Shown piece by piece: positions 1-8,730 of a DNA stretch of 41,868 bases; position 1 is the first letter of the stretch, and the number at the start of each line of letters is the position of its first letter. The DNA is from Treponema sp. (GTDB lineage: Bacteria; Spirochaetota; Spirochaetia; Treponematales; Treponemataceae). Made by a program: the position numbers and the translations under genes. The DNA is taken from contig JAFZLA010000091.1 in assembly GCA_017551705.1 (NCBI GenBank), positions 1 to 41,868 of the forward strand. Reading direction: 5' to 3'. Below the pieces are notes generated by a model. That model was not told the origin of the DNA, ran no database searches, and was given only the letters and a program-made list of their open reading frames with translations.

Positions 1-53
1 CGTTTGTTCGAGCGGTTTCACCGCGTCCTTTGGACGCTGCCTGGCCGCTTTTG

Positions 54-82
54 TTGACCAATGCGGCTTCTTCTATTATAAT
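54..82 (+). promoter_or_regulatory. Sigma70-type promoter of tatT
   Basis: TTGACC at 54-59, a 17-base spacer and TATAAT at 77-82. The start codon follows only 8 bases after the -10 box and no Shine-Dalgarno sequence fits between, so the transcript should start at or within about 2 bases of the ATG. Bases 1-53 hold no gene I can support. Confidence 0.75.
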
Positions 83-90
83 CATTTTCT

Positions 91-1059
91 ATGAAAAACT
101 GTGTTAAAGTATTTGCCTTGCTCGCGCTTTGCTCTTGCTTGCTTTCTTGCAAGTCAATGATCGCCAACAAGTTGGGCGACGCGGCCGCAGGCTCCAACAA
201 AAACGGAGTCGCGATTCCCAAAAAAGCCGGCTCGCCGGACATGATGATGGCCTTTATGGGCGAAAAAGACCCGCAAATCATCGCCGAAGTTTTGCCCATG
301 ATTGTAAAGACCTACGAAATCTTGGCCTTGCAAAACCCCAAGCACCAGGGCCTCCAAATAATGGCGGGCCAGCTCAACGTAATGTACGGAAACCTTTGCG
401 TGCAAACGCCGGCCGAATCCCTTCCGATAGCCGAGCTTCAAAAGCAGGTTTCGGAATTTAACCGCGCAAAATACCACTATTTAAAAGGCCGGCAGTATAT
501 TCTTGACGTGTTCGAGAGCCGCTGGCCTGGCTTTGAAAAGGCCTTTTTGTCAAGCGACGCCGAGGCCATAAAGGCCGCCGTCTCCAAGCTGACCAAGAAC
601 GACGTAAACGCCGCTTATTGGGCGGGCGGAGCCAGCCTTATCGCGTGGTCGCTGGACCCCCTTGACGTTGACGCGCTTTCTTCCATACAAGGACCGGTCG
701 CCTTGCTCGAAAAGGCCGCGAGCTTTGAGCCTGGCTATTCAAACGGAGCCATTTGGGACGCTCTTTGCCAGTTTTACACCGCGGCCCCCGTCGATTTTGG
801 CGGAGACTACGAGCGCGGCCTGGAATGCTACAAAAAGGCGCTTGATATTAGCGGCGGAAAGGCACCCGGAATCTACATAACCTACGCGCAGAGCGTTTGC
901 AAGCCCGCCGGCGACCGGGACGGCTTTGTCGACAGCCTCAACAAGGCTTTGGCGATAAATCCCGACGACGATCCGTCAAGCCGCCTTATGTGCGTCTTGA
1001 ACCAGCAAAAGGCCCAATGGCTTTTGGACCATGTTGACGATTACTTTGTCGTTTGGTAA
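91..1059 (+). CDS. tatT: TRAP transporter-associated lipoprotein TatT
   Basis: A 322-residue lipoprotein. The N-terminus has a short hydrophobic segment ending in a lipobox (LLSC, Cys20). The rest is alpha-helical with TPR-like stretches (ALLEKAASFEPGYSNGAIWD, YERGLECYKKALD), as in the TatT family described from Treponema pallidum (TP0956). TatT is a periplasmic helical-repeat partner thought to hand ligand to, or dock with, the TRAP binding protein TatP. The tatP and fused permease genes follow on the same strand, which supports the call. The start is the first ATG, placed 8 bases after a strong -10 box. The ligand cannot be told from sequence. Confidence 0.85.
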   Translation: MKNCVKVFALLALCSCLLSCKSMIANKLGDAAAGSNKNGVAIPKKAGSPDMMMAFMGEKDPQIIAEVLPMIVKTYEILALQNPKHQGLQIMAGQLNVMYGNLCVQTPAESLPIAELQKQVSEFNRAKYHYLKGRQYILDVFESRWPGFEKAFLSSDAEAIKAAVSKLTKNDVNAAYWAGGASLIAWSLDPLDVDALSSIQGPVALLEKAASFEPGYSNGAIWDALCQFYTAAPVDFGGDYERGLECYKKALDISGGKAPGIYITYAQSVCKPAGDRDGFVDSLNKALAINPDDDPSSRLMCVLNQQKAQWLLDHVDDYFVVW

Positions 1060-1123
1060 AATAATAGCGGCAATAAGATTGTATGCAAAACAGTAATTGA
1101 TGGTTGGCCGCATAAGCGGTATA

Positions 1124-1164
1124 CAGCGGATTGCTTGAATTGTCGCAAAAGCGACAAACCGCTG
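1124..1164 (+). repeat. Intercistronic nested stem-loop between tatT and tatP
   Basis: Outer arms CAGCGG (1124-1129) and CCGCTG (1159-1164) enclose inner arms TGTCGC (1141-1146) and GCGACA (1151-1156) around an AAAA loop. A smaller CCGC-ATAA-GCGG hairpin lies just upstream at 1108-1119. No T-run follows, so this looks like a processing or stability hairpin rather than a terminator. It may set different expression of the lipoprotein and the binding protein. Confidence 0.55.
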
Positions 1165-1224
1165 GGCGCGCTCGCACGGCTTGCGCGTTCAGCCGGAAAT
1201 TATTTTTTTTACAGGAGATTTATA

Positions 1225-2259
1225 ATGAAAATGCTTAAGAAAATTACGGCCGTCGTTTTGGCGGCTTCTTTGGCGGGAATCGCTTCCGCAAAAACTATCA
1301 TCAAAGTGGCCTCTGTCGCTCCGGCGCGCTCCTCTTGGGACGTTGACCAAAGAACGATTTCGGCCGACTGGGCCAGAATCACTGGCGGCGAAGTCGAGCT
1401 CCAGTTCATGAACTCGGACTCTATGGGCGGAGAAGGCGGAGTCGTCAAAAAGCTCAACTCAGTCCGCCCCGGACAAAAGCCTCCGATTGGCGGAGCGGTT
1501 TTCACTTCGCTGGGAATCGACTCTTTCTGTCCCGAAAGCCACATCATGACCCTTTGCGTTCCCCTTATGTTCCGGAACCAAGAGGAAGTCAACGCCGTTT
1601 TGGACAAGTTCACTCCCGAAATGCAAAAGCCGCTTGAAGCCAAGGGCTATACAGTCTTGGGCTTTTTCAACATCGGCTGGTGCTGCTTCTTTACAAAGAA
1701 CCCTGTCCACACTCCAGACGACCTTAAAAAGCAGCGCCTCACTGTAGGCGGAAACACATCTCCAATGCTTGCCAACGCCTTTAAGTCCGCCGGCTACCTT
1801 ACGATGGACGTTCCGGCCGACAAGCTTTTGCAGAGCATGAAGACTCCGGGCGGAGTCGAAGGCGTTTTCACAATTCCTATGTACGGATACGCCGCGCAGT
1901 ATTACAAGACGCTCACAAACATTCTTAACGTTCCCCTTTGCCCTGTAATGGTCACATTCATCATCTCCAAGGCTGAATGGGACGCCATCCCCGAAAAATT
2001 CAAGCCGGAGCTTTTGGCCAGCATCAGAAGGGCCGAAAAGAAATTTATCGAAGCCCAGCAAAAGAACGACTCTGAATACCTTAAGAGATGCGAGAGCGGC
2101 GGAGCGGTGGTGTTCACTCCAAACGCGGCCCAGCTCAAGCTTTGGAACGACGAGTTTGCCGACAAGGCCCGCTATATGTACGACCCCAAGAGCCCTGTGG
2201 CCGACAAGGATTTTTACGAAAGAATCACAGCTTTCCTAAATAAATTTAGAGGCAACTAA
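1225..2259 (+). CDS. tatP: TRAP transporter substrate-binding protein TatP (DctP family)
   Basis: A 344-residue periplasmic binding protein of the DctP/TRAP family. The start at 1225 is chosen because AGGAG (1213-1217) sits 7 bases upstream and the protein then begins with a normal signal peptide (MKMLKKITAVVLAASLAGIASA). A longer reading upstream has no ribosome site. The mature part starts with the typical strand (TIIKVASVAP) and contains WDVDQRTISADWARITGGEV, the usual early helix of this family. It captures an organic ligand and delivers it to the TRAP membrane subunits encoded next, whose start overlaps its stop (TAATG). The family generally binds carboxylates; the T. pallidum homologue is thought to bind a hydrophobic ligand, so the substrate is open. 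Confidence 0.88.
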   Translation: MKMLKKITAVVLAASLAGIASAKTIIKVASVAPARSSWDVDQRTISADWARITGGEVELQFMNSDSMGGEGGVVKKLNSVRPGQKPPIGGAVFTSLGIDSFCPESHIMTLCVPLMFRNQEEVNAVLDKFTPEMQKPLEAKGYTVLGFFNIGWCCFFTKNPVHTPDDLKKQRLTVGGNTSPMLANAFKSAGYLTMDVPADKLLQSMKTPGGVEGVFTIPMYGYAAQYYKTLTNILNVPLCPVMVTFIISKAEWDAIPEKFKPELLASIRRAEKKFIEAQQKNDSEYLKRCESGGAVVFTPNAAQLKLWNDEFADKARYMYDPKSPVADKDFYERITAFLNKFRGN

Positions 2260-4121
2260 TGCTTAAGAAAATCGAAGACGCGTTTGCCGTCGCGCTTGTC
2301 GCTCTTTTGAGCGTCACGGCGCTTGTGATAAAAATCATGCAGGACAACTTGCATTTGCAAGTTATGAACGCCGACATGATTATCGTAAACCTTGCCTTTG
2401 TCTTTGCTTGCGTGGCGGGCCTCATCACATGGCGCGAAAAGCGCGCCTTGAGCCTTGCCAACATCACCGAAAAATTTCCGGAAGGCGCAAGAAATGTTTT
2501 AAAGGCAATCGCGTCCTTCGCAACGGCGCTCATCATCACCCAGCTTTTCTTGGCGTCGTTCCTTCAATTGGCCAATCCCGACCAATTCACCAACAAGGTT
2601 TTGCAAATCCCCGAAAAAGTCTACTTTGCTTTTTATCCGCTGTGCTTTTTTATGATTTTGCTTTTGCTCTTTCAAAACTCTGAGGGCAAGGCGCAAAAAA
2701 TCGCTTCGGCGGTGGGAATTCTTTTTGGCGTTTTGACGTCGATGAACGCCGTGGCCGGAATCATTTGGTATTGGACAGGCAACTCAGACTTGCCCGCCAT
2801 GTACGCAATGGCCGACGGCTGGAACGCCCTTTGCGACAAAACAATTTTGCTTTGGGTTGTCGTTTTGATTTTGCTGGCCTTTGCCGGCGTTCCGCTTTTT
2901 GTTGTGATTAGCGGAATCACTTACGTAATTTTTTCAAAGGCCGGCGGCTACATCGACGTAATTCCGATCGAGGCTTATTCAAAGCTGGCCGACAAATCCA
3001 TCGCGGCCATTCCTTTGTTCACAATCGCCGGATATGTTTTGGCTCAAGGCTCGGCGGGCAAGCGCTTTGTGGAGCTCTTCCGCTCGCTGTTCGGCTGGTT
3101 TAGGGGCGGAACGGTTGTCGCCGCGGTTTTGGTTTTGACATTCTTCTCTACGTTTACAGGAGTTTCGGGCGTCACCATTTTGGCGCTGGGCTCTTTGCTT
3201 GCGGTAATTTTGACCGGAAGCGGCTACGACAAGGACAGGGCCGAAAGCTTGATAACATCTTGCGGGGCTGTCGGACTTTTGTTCCCGCCAAGCGTGGCCA
3301 TCATCATGTACGCTTCGTCAAACTACACCGTCATCACCCAGTTCGAGCCGGGCTTTGACATCATAACGCTTTTTAAGGCGGCCTTGATTCCCGGCTTTAT
3401 CATGGCGCTTTCGATGATTGTTTTGGGAATCGTCTTTGACAGCAACAAAGACAGGCCTCCGTTCTCAATCAAAGCTATTGGAAAGTCTTTCTTGGATTGC
3501 ATTCCCGAATTGCTATTGCCTGTCTTGATTTGCGTAACATACTTTACGGGCTTTTTCAACTTGTTCCAAGTGGCTTCCTTTGCGGTAATTTACGCGGTTG
3601 CCTTGGTTTTCTTGTTCCGCCGCGACTTTAACGTAAAGCAAACGGCGCGCGTTGTGGCAGACAGCGTTCCAGTTTCGGGCGGAATTTTGTTCATCATCGC
3701 CGCCGCGGCGGCCCTAAGCTATTGGATGCAGGACGCCAACATTCCAGAGACAGTCAACGCCTTTATCACGACGTTCATCAAGAACAAATTCTTGTTCCTC
3801 TTTTTGATGAACTTGGCGCTTTTGGTGGTGGGCTGCTTGATGGACATCTATTCCGCGATTTTGCTTGTCTCGCCCTTGTTCCTTTATTCCGCCGCCTCCT
3901 TTGGAATTCCTGTAGTGCAGGCAGGCGTTATTTTCATCATGAACTTGAGCATTGGCTTTTTGACGCCGCCTGTAGGAATGGACTTGTTCATTTCTTCGTA
4001 CACTTTCAAAAAGCCGGTTGGAAAGGTCATCAAGGGAGTCCTGCCTTTCTTGCTGGTCCAGCTGGTCGTCTTGTTGCTCGTAACCTATATCAGCCCTCTG
4101 ACAACGTGCATCGCAAAATAA
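2259..4121 (+). CDS. Fused TRAP permease, small (DctQ) plus large (DctM) subunits
   Basis: A 620-residue integral membrane protein. About the first 210 residues form a DctQ-like four-helix part with a long linker; from about residue 215 a DctM-like domain begins (VPLFVVISGITYVIF, AAIPLFTIAGYVLAQGSAGK, GVSGVTILALGSLLAVILTG). DctM normally has 11-12 membrane helices and moves the substrate with sodium ions across the inner membrane. DctQ and DctM are separate genes in many TRAP systems but are fused in some, including T. pallidum TP0958. It shares one base with the tatP stop. Its own 3' end overlaps the next gene by 16 bases, so translation of the set is probably coupled. Confidence 0.88.
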   Translation: MLKKIEDAFAVALVALLSVTALVIKIMQDNLHLQVMNADMIIVNLAFVFACVAGLITWREKRALSLANITEKFPEGARNVLKAIASFATALIITQLFLASFLQLANPDQFTNKVLQIPEKVYFAFYPLCFFMILLLLFQNSEGKAQKIASAVGILFGVLTSMNAVAGIIWYWTGNSDLPAMYAMADGWNALCDKTILLWVVVLILLAFAGVPLFVVISGITYVIFSKAGGYIDVIPIEAYSKLADKSIAAIPLFTIAGYVLAQGSAGKRFVELFRSLFGWFRGGTVVAAVLVLTFFSTFTGVSGVTILALGSLLAVILTGSGYDKDRAESLITSCGAVGLLFPPSVAIIMYASSNYTVITQFEPGFDIITLFKAALIPGFIMALSMIVLGIVFDSNKDRPPFSIKAIGKSFLDCIPELLLPVLICVTYFTGFFNLFQVASFAVIYAVALVFLFRRDFNVKQTARVVADSVPVSGGILFIIAAAAALSYWMQDANIPETVNAFITTFIKNKFLFLFLMNLALLVVGCLMDIYSAILLVSPLFLYSAASFGIPVVQAGVIFIMNLSIGFLTPPVGMDLFISSYTFKKPVGKVIKGVLPFLLVQLVVLLLVTYISPLTTCIAK

Positions 4122-5548
4122 TCCGCCTTCTGTCAGCGCTTGCTCTTTGCGCCGCGCTTTTTTCCTGCTCCTCCAAAACGGGGGAACGGGAACAAAAGAC
4201 GCGAAAAGCGGGAAGGGCGGTTTATGACCAGGCCCTTCTTTTGGAACAAAAAAAATCCGCCGCCATCGACAAGTACATCCAATCTTTGACAGAACGCGAG
4301 CGTCTTGCGCAACTTTTTGTGATAAACCTGGAAGGCGACGAAAAATTTTGGTTTGTGGAACGGGTGGAGAATGAGGAGGCGTCGCAAGACCAAAACGCGC
4401 CAGGCAAAAATCTTTTGCAAGGCCAAAAAGAGCCGCCCCTTGTTCCCTGCGGCTACATTTTCTTTTCGTTCAACATAGCGAAAAACCCCGCTCAAATCGC
4501 CGCCTTCACAGATTCTGTCCGCGACTTTGCCCGCTCCCAAAATTGCATTGAGCCATTTTTGTGCCTTGACGCGGAGGGCGGCTATGTCAACCGATTGCGA
4601 GGAGTCGCCGGACCCCTCCCCGAAAACGAATGGGTGTCGCAAAATCTTAGCCCCAAACAAGCCTTTTTGCTTTACTCGCTAAACGCGATGCAGTTGCGCG
4701 CTCTGGGCTTTGACCTAAACCTTTCGCCAGTGGTCGAAGTCCAAAACTCTTCCAACCAAGAATTTTTGGACGGCCGCTCTTTTGGAAGCGCCGACAAGGT
4801 TCAAAAATACGCCTCCGCCGCGGTCGTGGCTTACCAGACAAACAAGGTTGCCGCTGTGTTAAAGCATTTTCCGGGCAACAACAGCGTCGACCCGCACGCC
4901 GCCCTTCCAATCCTTTTGTTTGGCCGCGACGAATTTGAGCGCGACGTTTTGCAGCCGTTTGGAGAGCTTGTAAAAGAAAAGCCCGCCGGCGTTTTGATGA
5001 GCCACGCGCTCGTAAAGTTTTTGCAAGACCAGGGCGGCGGCTCTGGCGACAATCCTTTGCAAGACCAAAATGCGGCGGACGAAAATCGTTTGCAAGACCA
5101 AAAAACGGCGGCCGCCATTCCCGCAAGCCTTAGCGGGTATTGGATCGGCGACATCTTGCGCGGCCGGCTTAAATTTGGCGGACTTGTTTTTAGCGACGAC
5201 ATCTTTATGGCGGCGCTTGAAAAAAACGGTTGGCCCAGCGAACGAGCGGTTGAGGCCGCCATAAAGGCCGGCGTCAACTGCATTTTGATGAGCGAAAAGC
5301 GCTTTGTAAACGAATGGAAGCTTGTAAAAAAACTTTACCATAACGACGCGGCCTTTAGCGCGGCTTGCGACGACAGCGTCCGCCGGGTTGTGAAATTTAA
5401 GCTGGACGCGGGCGTCCTTGAATATGACTTTGCCTCGCAGACTGTCCGTCCTCGCTCCGCCCGCGCCCCGCTCCAAGAAAGAATGGAGCGCTTTTACGGC
5501 GCAAAAAAACTCAACGAGGAGCTAATCGCTAAATATGAAAAAGAGTAA
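4106..5548 (+). CDS. GH3-family beta-N-acetylhexosaminidase-like lipoprotein (NagZ type)
   Basis: A 480-residue glycoside hydrolase family 3 protein. I place the start at GTG 4106 because it gives a lipoprotein signal (LLSALALCAALFSC), whereas longer readings would run far inside the permease gene. NagZ hallmarks are visible: ERLAQLFVINLEG, CLDAEGGYVNRLRG, the KHFPG motif with a following DPH (usually DSH, the general acid/base loop) and LVFSDDIF with the nucleophile Asp. The usual GHG after KHFP is GNN here. Such enzymes remove N-acetylglucosamine from muropeptides or chitin fragments; export to the envelope would suggest extracellular sugar cleavage. Two loops hold short LQDQ-type repeats (see findings). 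Exact substrate unknown. Confidence 0.8.
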   Translation: MHRKIIRLLSALALCAALFSCSSKTGEREQKTRKAGRAVYDQALLLEQKKSAAIDKYIQSLTERERLAQLFVINLEGDEKFWFVERVENEEASQDQNAPGKNLLQGQKEPPLVPCGYIFFSFNIAKNPAQIAAFTDSVRDFARSQNCIEPFLCLDAEGGYVNRLRGVAGPLPENEWVSQNLSPKQAFLLYSLNAMQLRALGFDLNLSPVVEVQNSSNQEFLDGRSFGSADKVQKYASAAVVAYQTNKVAAVLKHFPGNNSVDPHAALPILLFGRDEFERDVLQPFGELVKEKPAGVLMSHALVKFLQDQGGGSGDNPLQDQNAADENRLQDQKTAAAIPASLSGYWIGDILRGRLKFGGLVFSDDIFMAALEKNGWPSERAVEAAIKAGVNCILMSEKRFVNEWKLVKKLYHNDAAFSAACDDSVRRVVKFKLDAGVLEYDFASQTVRPRSARAPLQERMERFYGAKKLNEELIAKYEKE

Positions 5549-6446
5549 AAGCGCGGGCGAAGCGCAAAACAAAAACGCTGCCTCCTTGCGTGCCGGCCAA
5601 AAGCTCCGAGGCGCGGACGGTTTTGAAGAATATTACTCAAGCCTTTACGGCGGGCGTTGGCCGGCCTTAAAAGCCGCGCTTTTAAAAGAGAGCAAGCCGC
5701 TTCCCCTTGTTTGCTTTGACGGCGCTCCACAATATTTTCTTGACGCGGCTAGCGTTTTGGCAGCGATTACGCTTCCCCTGCAAGGCGCCAAAAACATTTT
5801 GGACATGTGCGCGGCTCCCGGCGGAAAAAGTTTGGTCCTTGCAAGCCGCATGGATTCGGACGCGAGCCTTTTGTGCAACGAGCGCTCGTTTGAGCGCGGC
5901 CAACGCTTGCGCCGCGTCATCGCAGAGCATTTGCCGCAAGACGTTCAAAGCCGCGTCCAGTTTTTGTGCGGAGACGGCGCGGTTATGTGCAAAAAGCAGG
6001 AGGCTGTCTACGACGCGATTTTGCTCGACGCGCCTTGCTCTTCGGAGCGCCATGTTTTGAACGACCCTAAGTATTTGGCCGACTGGTCGCCGGCGCGGGT
6101 AAAGAGCCTTGCAATGCAGCAATGGGCGCTTTTGTCGTCGGCCTACAGGCTTTTAAAGAACGGCGGTTTTTTGCTTTACTCAACTTGCGCGCTTGATCCT
6201 ACGGAGAACGCGGGCGTGGCGGCCCGACTGATAAAGAAATTTCCCCAGGCCCGCGCCGTGTCCTTGGAAGAGGTTTTGGCCTTGCAAGAGACGGGCAAAA
6301 AGGAGATTGGGGGCTTTTTTGACGTCGCGGCGCTGCCAAAGTTTGAGGCCCAGGAACTGGGGTTTTCGATTTTGCCGGACGCGCAGGACGGAGCTGGGCC
6401 GATTTATTTTTGCTTGTTCAATAAAGGTATGGACAAAAATTCCTGA
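5535..6446 (+). CDS. NOL1/NOP2/Sun-family RNA m5C methyltransferase
   Basis: A 303-residue S-adenosylmethionine-dependent RNA cytosine-5 methyltransferase. Visible motifs: SAM-binding DMCAAPGGK, acidic LLCNERS, motif IV LLDAPCSS with one catalytic Cys, and motif VI YSTCALDPTENAG with the second Cys. It acts in the cytoplasm on rRNA or tRNA. Length is shorter than RsmB (about 430 residues), and I see no N-terminal NusB-like or C-terminal PUA-like domain, so the target base cannot be assigned. It overlaps the preceding hexosaminidase gene by 14 bases, so it is probably co-transcribed with it despite the unrelated role. Confidence 0.85.
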   Translation: MKKSKSAGEAQNKNAASLRAGQKLRGADGFEEYYSSLYGGRWPALKAALLKESKPLPLVCFDGAPQYFLDAASVLAAITLPLQGAKNILDMCAAPGGKSLVLASRMDSDASLLCNERSFERGQRLRRVIAEHLPQDVQSRVQFLCGDGAVMCKKQEAVYDAILLDAPCSSERHVLNDPKYLADWSPARVKSLAMQQWALLSSAYRLLKNGGFLLYSTCALDPTENAGVAARLIKKFPQARAVSLEEVLALQETGKKEIGGFFDVAALPKFEAQELGFSILPDAQDGAGPIYFCLFNKGMDKNS

Positions 6447-6458
6447 ATGTTCTATAAT
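6430..6458 (+). promoter_or_regulatory. Sigma70-type promoter of the HD-GYP gene
   Basis: TGGACA at 6430-6435, a 17-base spacer and TATAAT at 6453-6458, lying over the 3' end of the methyltransferase gene. The ATG at 6470 is 11 bases after the -10 box, so the predicted leader is about 5 bases or less with no room for a ribosome site. Confidence 0.7.
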
Positions 6459-6469
6459 ATTTGGCGACT

Positions 6470-8248
6470 ATGAACAAGGATGAGTTGAAAAACGTCAAAA
6501 AGAACTTGTCAAATATAAGTGATTTTGACGAATTGCTAGATTCTCTTTTAACACAAACGCGAAAGGCGATTCCATCTGATGCGGGATCGATTTACCTTGT
6601 CGAAGACAAAAAACTCACGATTAAATGCGCCCAAAACGACACCCAGCAAAAAGAGCTTGAAGAAGGCGAGGAGCTTCCTTTTGTTTCCTTCTCTTTTCCG
6701 ATAACAAAGACTTCCATCGCGGGCTACTGCGTTCTTTCAAAAGAGCCGCTCAACATTAAAGACGCTTACAACATTCCAAAATCCGAGCCTTATAAATTTA
6801 ACGTCGGAACGGACGTTGTGACTGGCTACAAGACAACATCTTCAATCGCGCTGCCCTTGTTTGTGGCAGGCGGCCGAGTCCTTGGAGTCTTGCAGCTCAT
6901 AAACCGCCTTGACAAAGACGGCAATGTGACGACTTTTAGCGACGACGATTTGGAAGTCGCCCAAGACTTGACTCTTAGCATTTCTTCCGCTTTGGAAATG
7001 GCCGAGGCTGCGGAACTTTCAAGCGCGGCCTATCGCGGAAAGCACTTGCAGAGCATTTTTGAAATTGACCAAAAGCTCAACGAAATCCAAGATATCGACG
7101 TTTTGCTCGAACGCATTCTTACAGAGGCGCGCAAAATCGTCAACGCCGACGCCGGTTCGATTTACGAAGTTCAAGGAAAGAACCTGGCCATCAAGTACGC
7201 GCAAAACGACACTCAAAGCGCCAAGTTACAGCCCGGCGAAAAGCTTCCGTTCTTGTCATTCTCGTTCCCGATTACCGAAAAGTCAATCTCAGGCTATGTC
7301 GCTTTGACCGGCGAGCCTTTGAACATTCACGACGCTTACGAGATTCCCGAGGGTGTTCCGTATTCGTTCAACCCGGCGTCGGACAAAAACACAGGCTACC
7401 ATACAAAGTCGATGCTCACGATTCCGCTAAAAATCGCGGACTCAAGCTTGCTCGGCGTTCTTCAAATCATCAACGCCAAGAACGATGACGGAGATTACAT
7501 TGAATTTGACGAGGACGCGGTCCTTTACATAAACCACTTTGCGGCCAACGCCGCCAACGCCTTGGGACAAGCCAAGAGCCGCCGCGACTTGATTGACGCA
7601 ATGACCGAGATGGCCAACATGCGCGACCCCAAAGAGACTGGCATGCACGTAGCGCGCGTTTCAAAATTTTCTGTAGAAATTTACGACCGCTGGGCCTTCA
7701 ACCACAAGGTTGACGAGTCCACTCGCGAAAAATTCCGCGACTTTTTGGCCACTGCCAGCAAGTGCCACGACTTTGGAAAGATCGGCATCGAAGACAAGAT
7801 TCTCAAAAAACCCGGCCGCTTTGACGACGACGAGCGCGCGATTATGAACAGCCACACTTGCTTGGGCGCGCTCTTGTTCAAAAACTTCAACTCGCCGCTT
7901 TTTGAGATGTGCCAAAACATCAACTTGCGCCACCACGAATGGTGGGACGGAACGCGCGGCTATCCTGGAAAATTTGACTTCCTTAAATACGAGCAGGGCA
8001 ATCCGCTCCCCAAGGCCGAGGGCCTTAAGGGCGAAGAAATTCCTTTGGAAGCAAGAATTGTTTCTGTCGCCGACGTGTTTGACGCTCTAAGCCACGCGCG
8101 CGTTTACAAGCCGGCGTGGACGATGGACGACGCGGTAAACGAAATTCAAAAGTCGGCCGGAACGCAATTTGACCCTGGCGTGGTCGAAGCCTTTATGCAA
8201 ATCAAGGACCGCTTGATCGCCATCAGCAACTCTTACGGAAGCGACTAA
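6470..8248 (+). CDS. GAF-GAF-HD-GYP protein, probable cyclic-di-GMP phosphodiesterase
   Basis: A 592-residue soluble signalling protein. Two GAF sensor domains (about residues 20-180 and 200-370) are unusually alike, sharing DAGSIY, CAQNDTQ or YAQNDTQ, SFSFPIT and EPLNI.DAY.IP, so they look like an internal duplication. The C-terminal third is an HD-GYP domain: KCHDFGKIGIEDKIL, RHHEWWDGTRGYPG and VSVADVFDALSHARVYK keep the metal ligands and the GYP triplet, so catalysis is expected. The family hydrolyses c-di-GMP, often tuning motility or adhesion. A TTG nine bases upstream is in frame, but the ATG at 6470 fits the promoter spacing better. The gene is monocistronic and converges on the yaiI operon. 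The GAF ligand is unknown. Confidence 0.88.
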   Translation: MNKDELKNVKKNLSNISDFDELLDSLLTQTRKAIPSDAGSIYLVEDKKLTIKCAQNDTQQKELEEGEELPFVSFSFPITKTSIAGYCVLSKEPLNIKDAYNIPKSEPYKFNVGTDVVTGYKTTSSIALPLFVAGGRVLGVLQLINRLDKDGNVTTFSDDDLEVAQDLTLSISSALEMAEAAELSSAAYRGKHLQSIFEIDQKLNEIQDIDVLLERILTEARKIVNADAGSIYEVQGKNLAIKYAQNDTQSAKLQPGEKLPFLSFSFPITEKSISGYVALTGEPLNIHDAYEIPEGVPYSFNPASDKNTGYHTKSMLTIPLKIADSSLLGVLQIINAKNDDGDYIEFDEDAVLYINHFAANAANALGQAKSRRDLIDAMTEMANMRDPKETGMHVARVSKFSVEIYDRWAFNHKVDESTREKFRDFLATASKCHDFGKIGIEDKILKKPGRFDDDERAIMNSHTCLGALLFKNFNSPLFEMCQNINLRHHEWWDGTRGYPGKFDFLKYEQGNPLPKAEGLKGEEIPLEARIVSVADVFDALSHARVYKPAWTMDDAVNEIQKSAGTQFDPGVVEAFMQIKDRLIAISNSYGSD

Positions 8249-8268
8249 CTTTGCGCACGGGGCGTTTT

Positions 8269-8730
8269 TTAGGCTTGCAACGCCTTGTTGAAAGTTTCGG
8301 CAAAAAGCTCAAATTCTTTTTGGCCGTAAGAGTCGCGCCTTTTAGTTCCCAATCCCAGCTGTGACATTTGCATGCTAAGCTCGCGTTCCTTTAGCGCGCG
8401 CTCGATGTTCTTTTTGTCAAAGACTTTTCCCATGTCGTTCATTGCGCGGACATTTTTTTGCAATAGGGCCGCAGCGAGCGGAATGTCGCGGGTTATCGCG
8501 ATGTCGCCAGGCGCGGCGTTTTGCAAAATCCATTTGTCTGCGGCTTGGTCCTCTTGGGGGCGGACAATCATTTTGACGTTGTCGGGCAGGGGCGCCTCTT
8601 GTTGGCCTTCAAGGATGTTTTTGTTGGCTATAAAATAAAGTTGTATTTGATTTTTTTTTGCCCGCGACAAAAGGTACTTGCGGACTCTTTGCGGACACGA
8701 ATCCGCGTCGACCAAAACTCGGGCGGCCAT
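8269..8730 (-). CDS. YaiI/YqxD (UPF0178) family protein
   Basis: A 153-residue protein of the YaiI/YqxD (DUF188) family, recognised by VLVDADSCPQRVRKYLL at the N-terminus, DKWILQNAAPGDIAITRDIPLAA in the middle and a GTKRRDSYGQKEF-like tail. The family has a PIN-like nuclease fold with conserved Asp residues (DAD, TRDIPLA), but its cellular role has not been settled. It is the last gene of the infC operon; its ATG overlaps the zapA stop by one base (TGATG). Confidence 0.82.
   Translation of the reverse strand: MAARVLVDADSCPQRVRKYLLSRAKKNQIQLYFIANKNILEGQQEAPLPDNVKMIVRPQEDQAADKWILQNAAPGDIAITRDIPLAAALLQKNVRAMNDMGKVFDKKNIERALKERELSMQMSQLGLGTKRRDSYGQKEFELFAETFNKALQA

Noticed and set aside
1034..1062. 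TTGACG-17-TAAAAT at the end of tatT as a tatP promoter
   Set aside because: The second box is weak and includes the tatT stop; read-through from the tatT promoter explains the operon equally well.
8249..8268. Possible bidirectional terminator between the HD-GYP and yaiI genes
   Set aside because: There is a T-run but only a weak 4-pair GCGC/GGGC-like stem, not enough to call.
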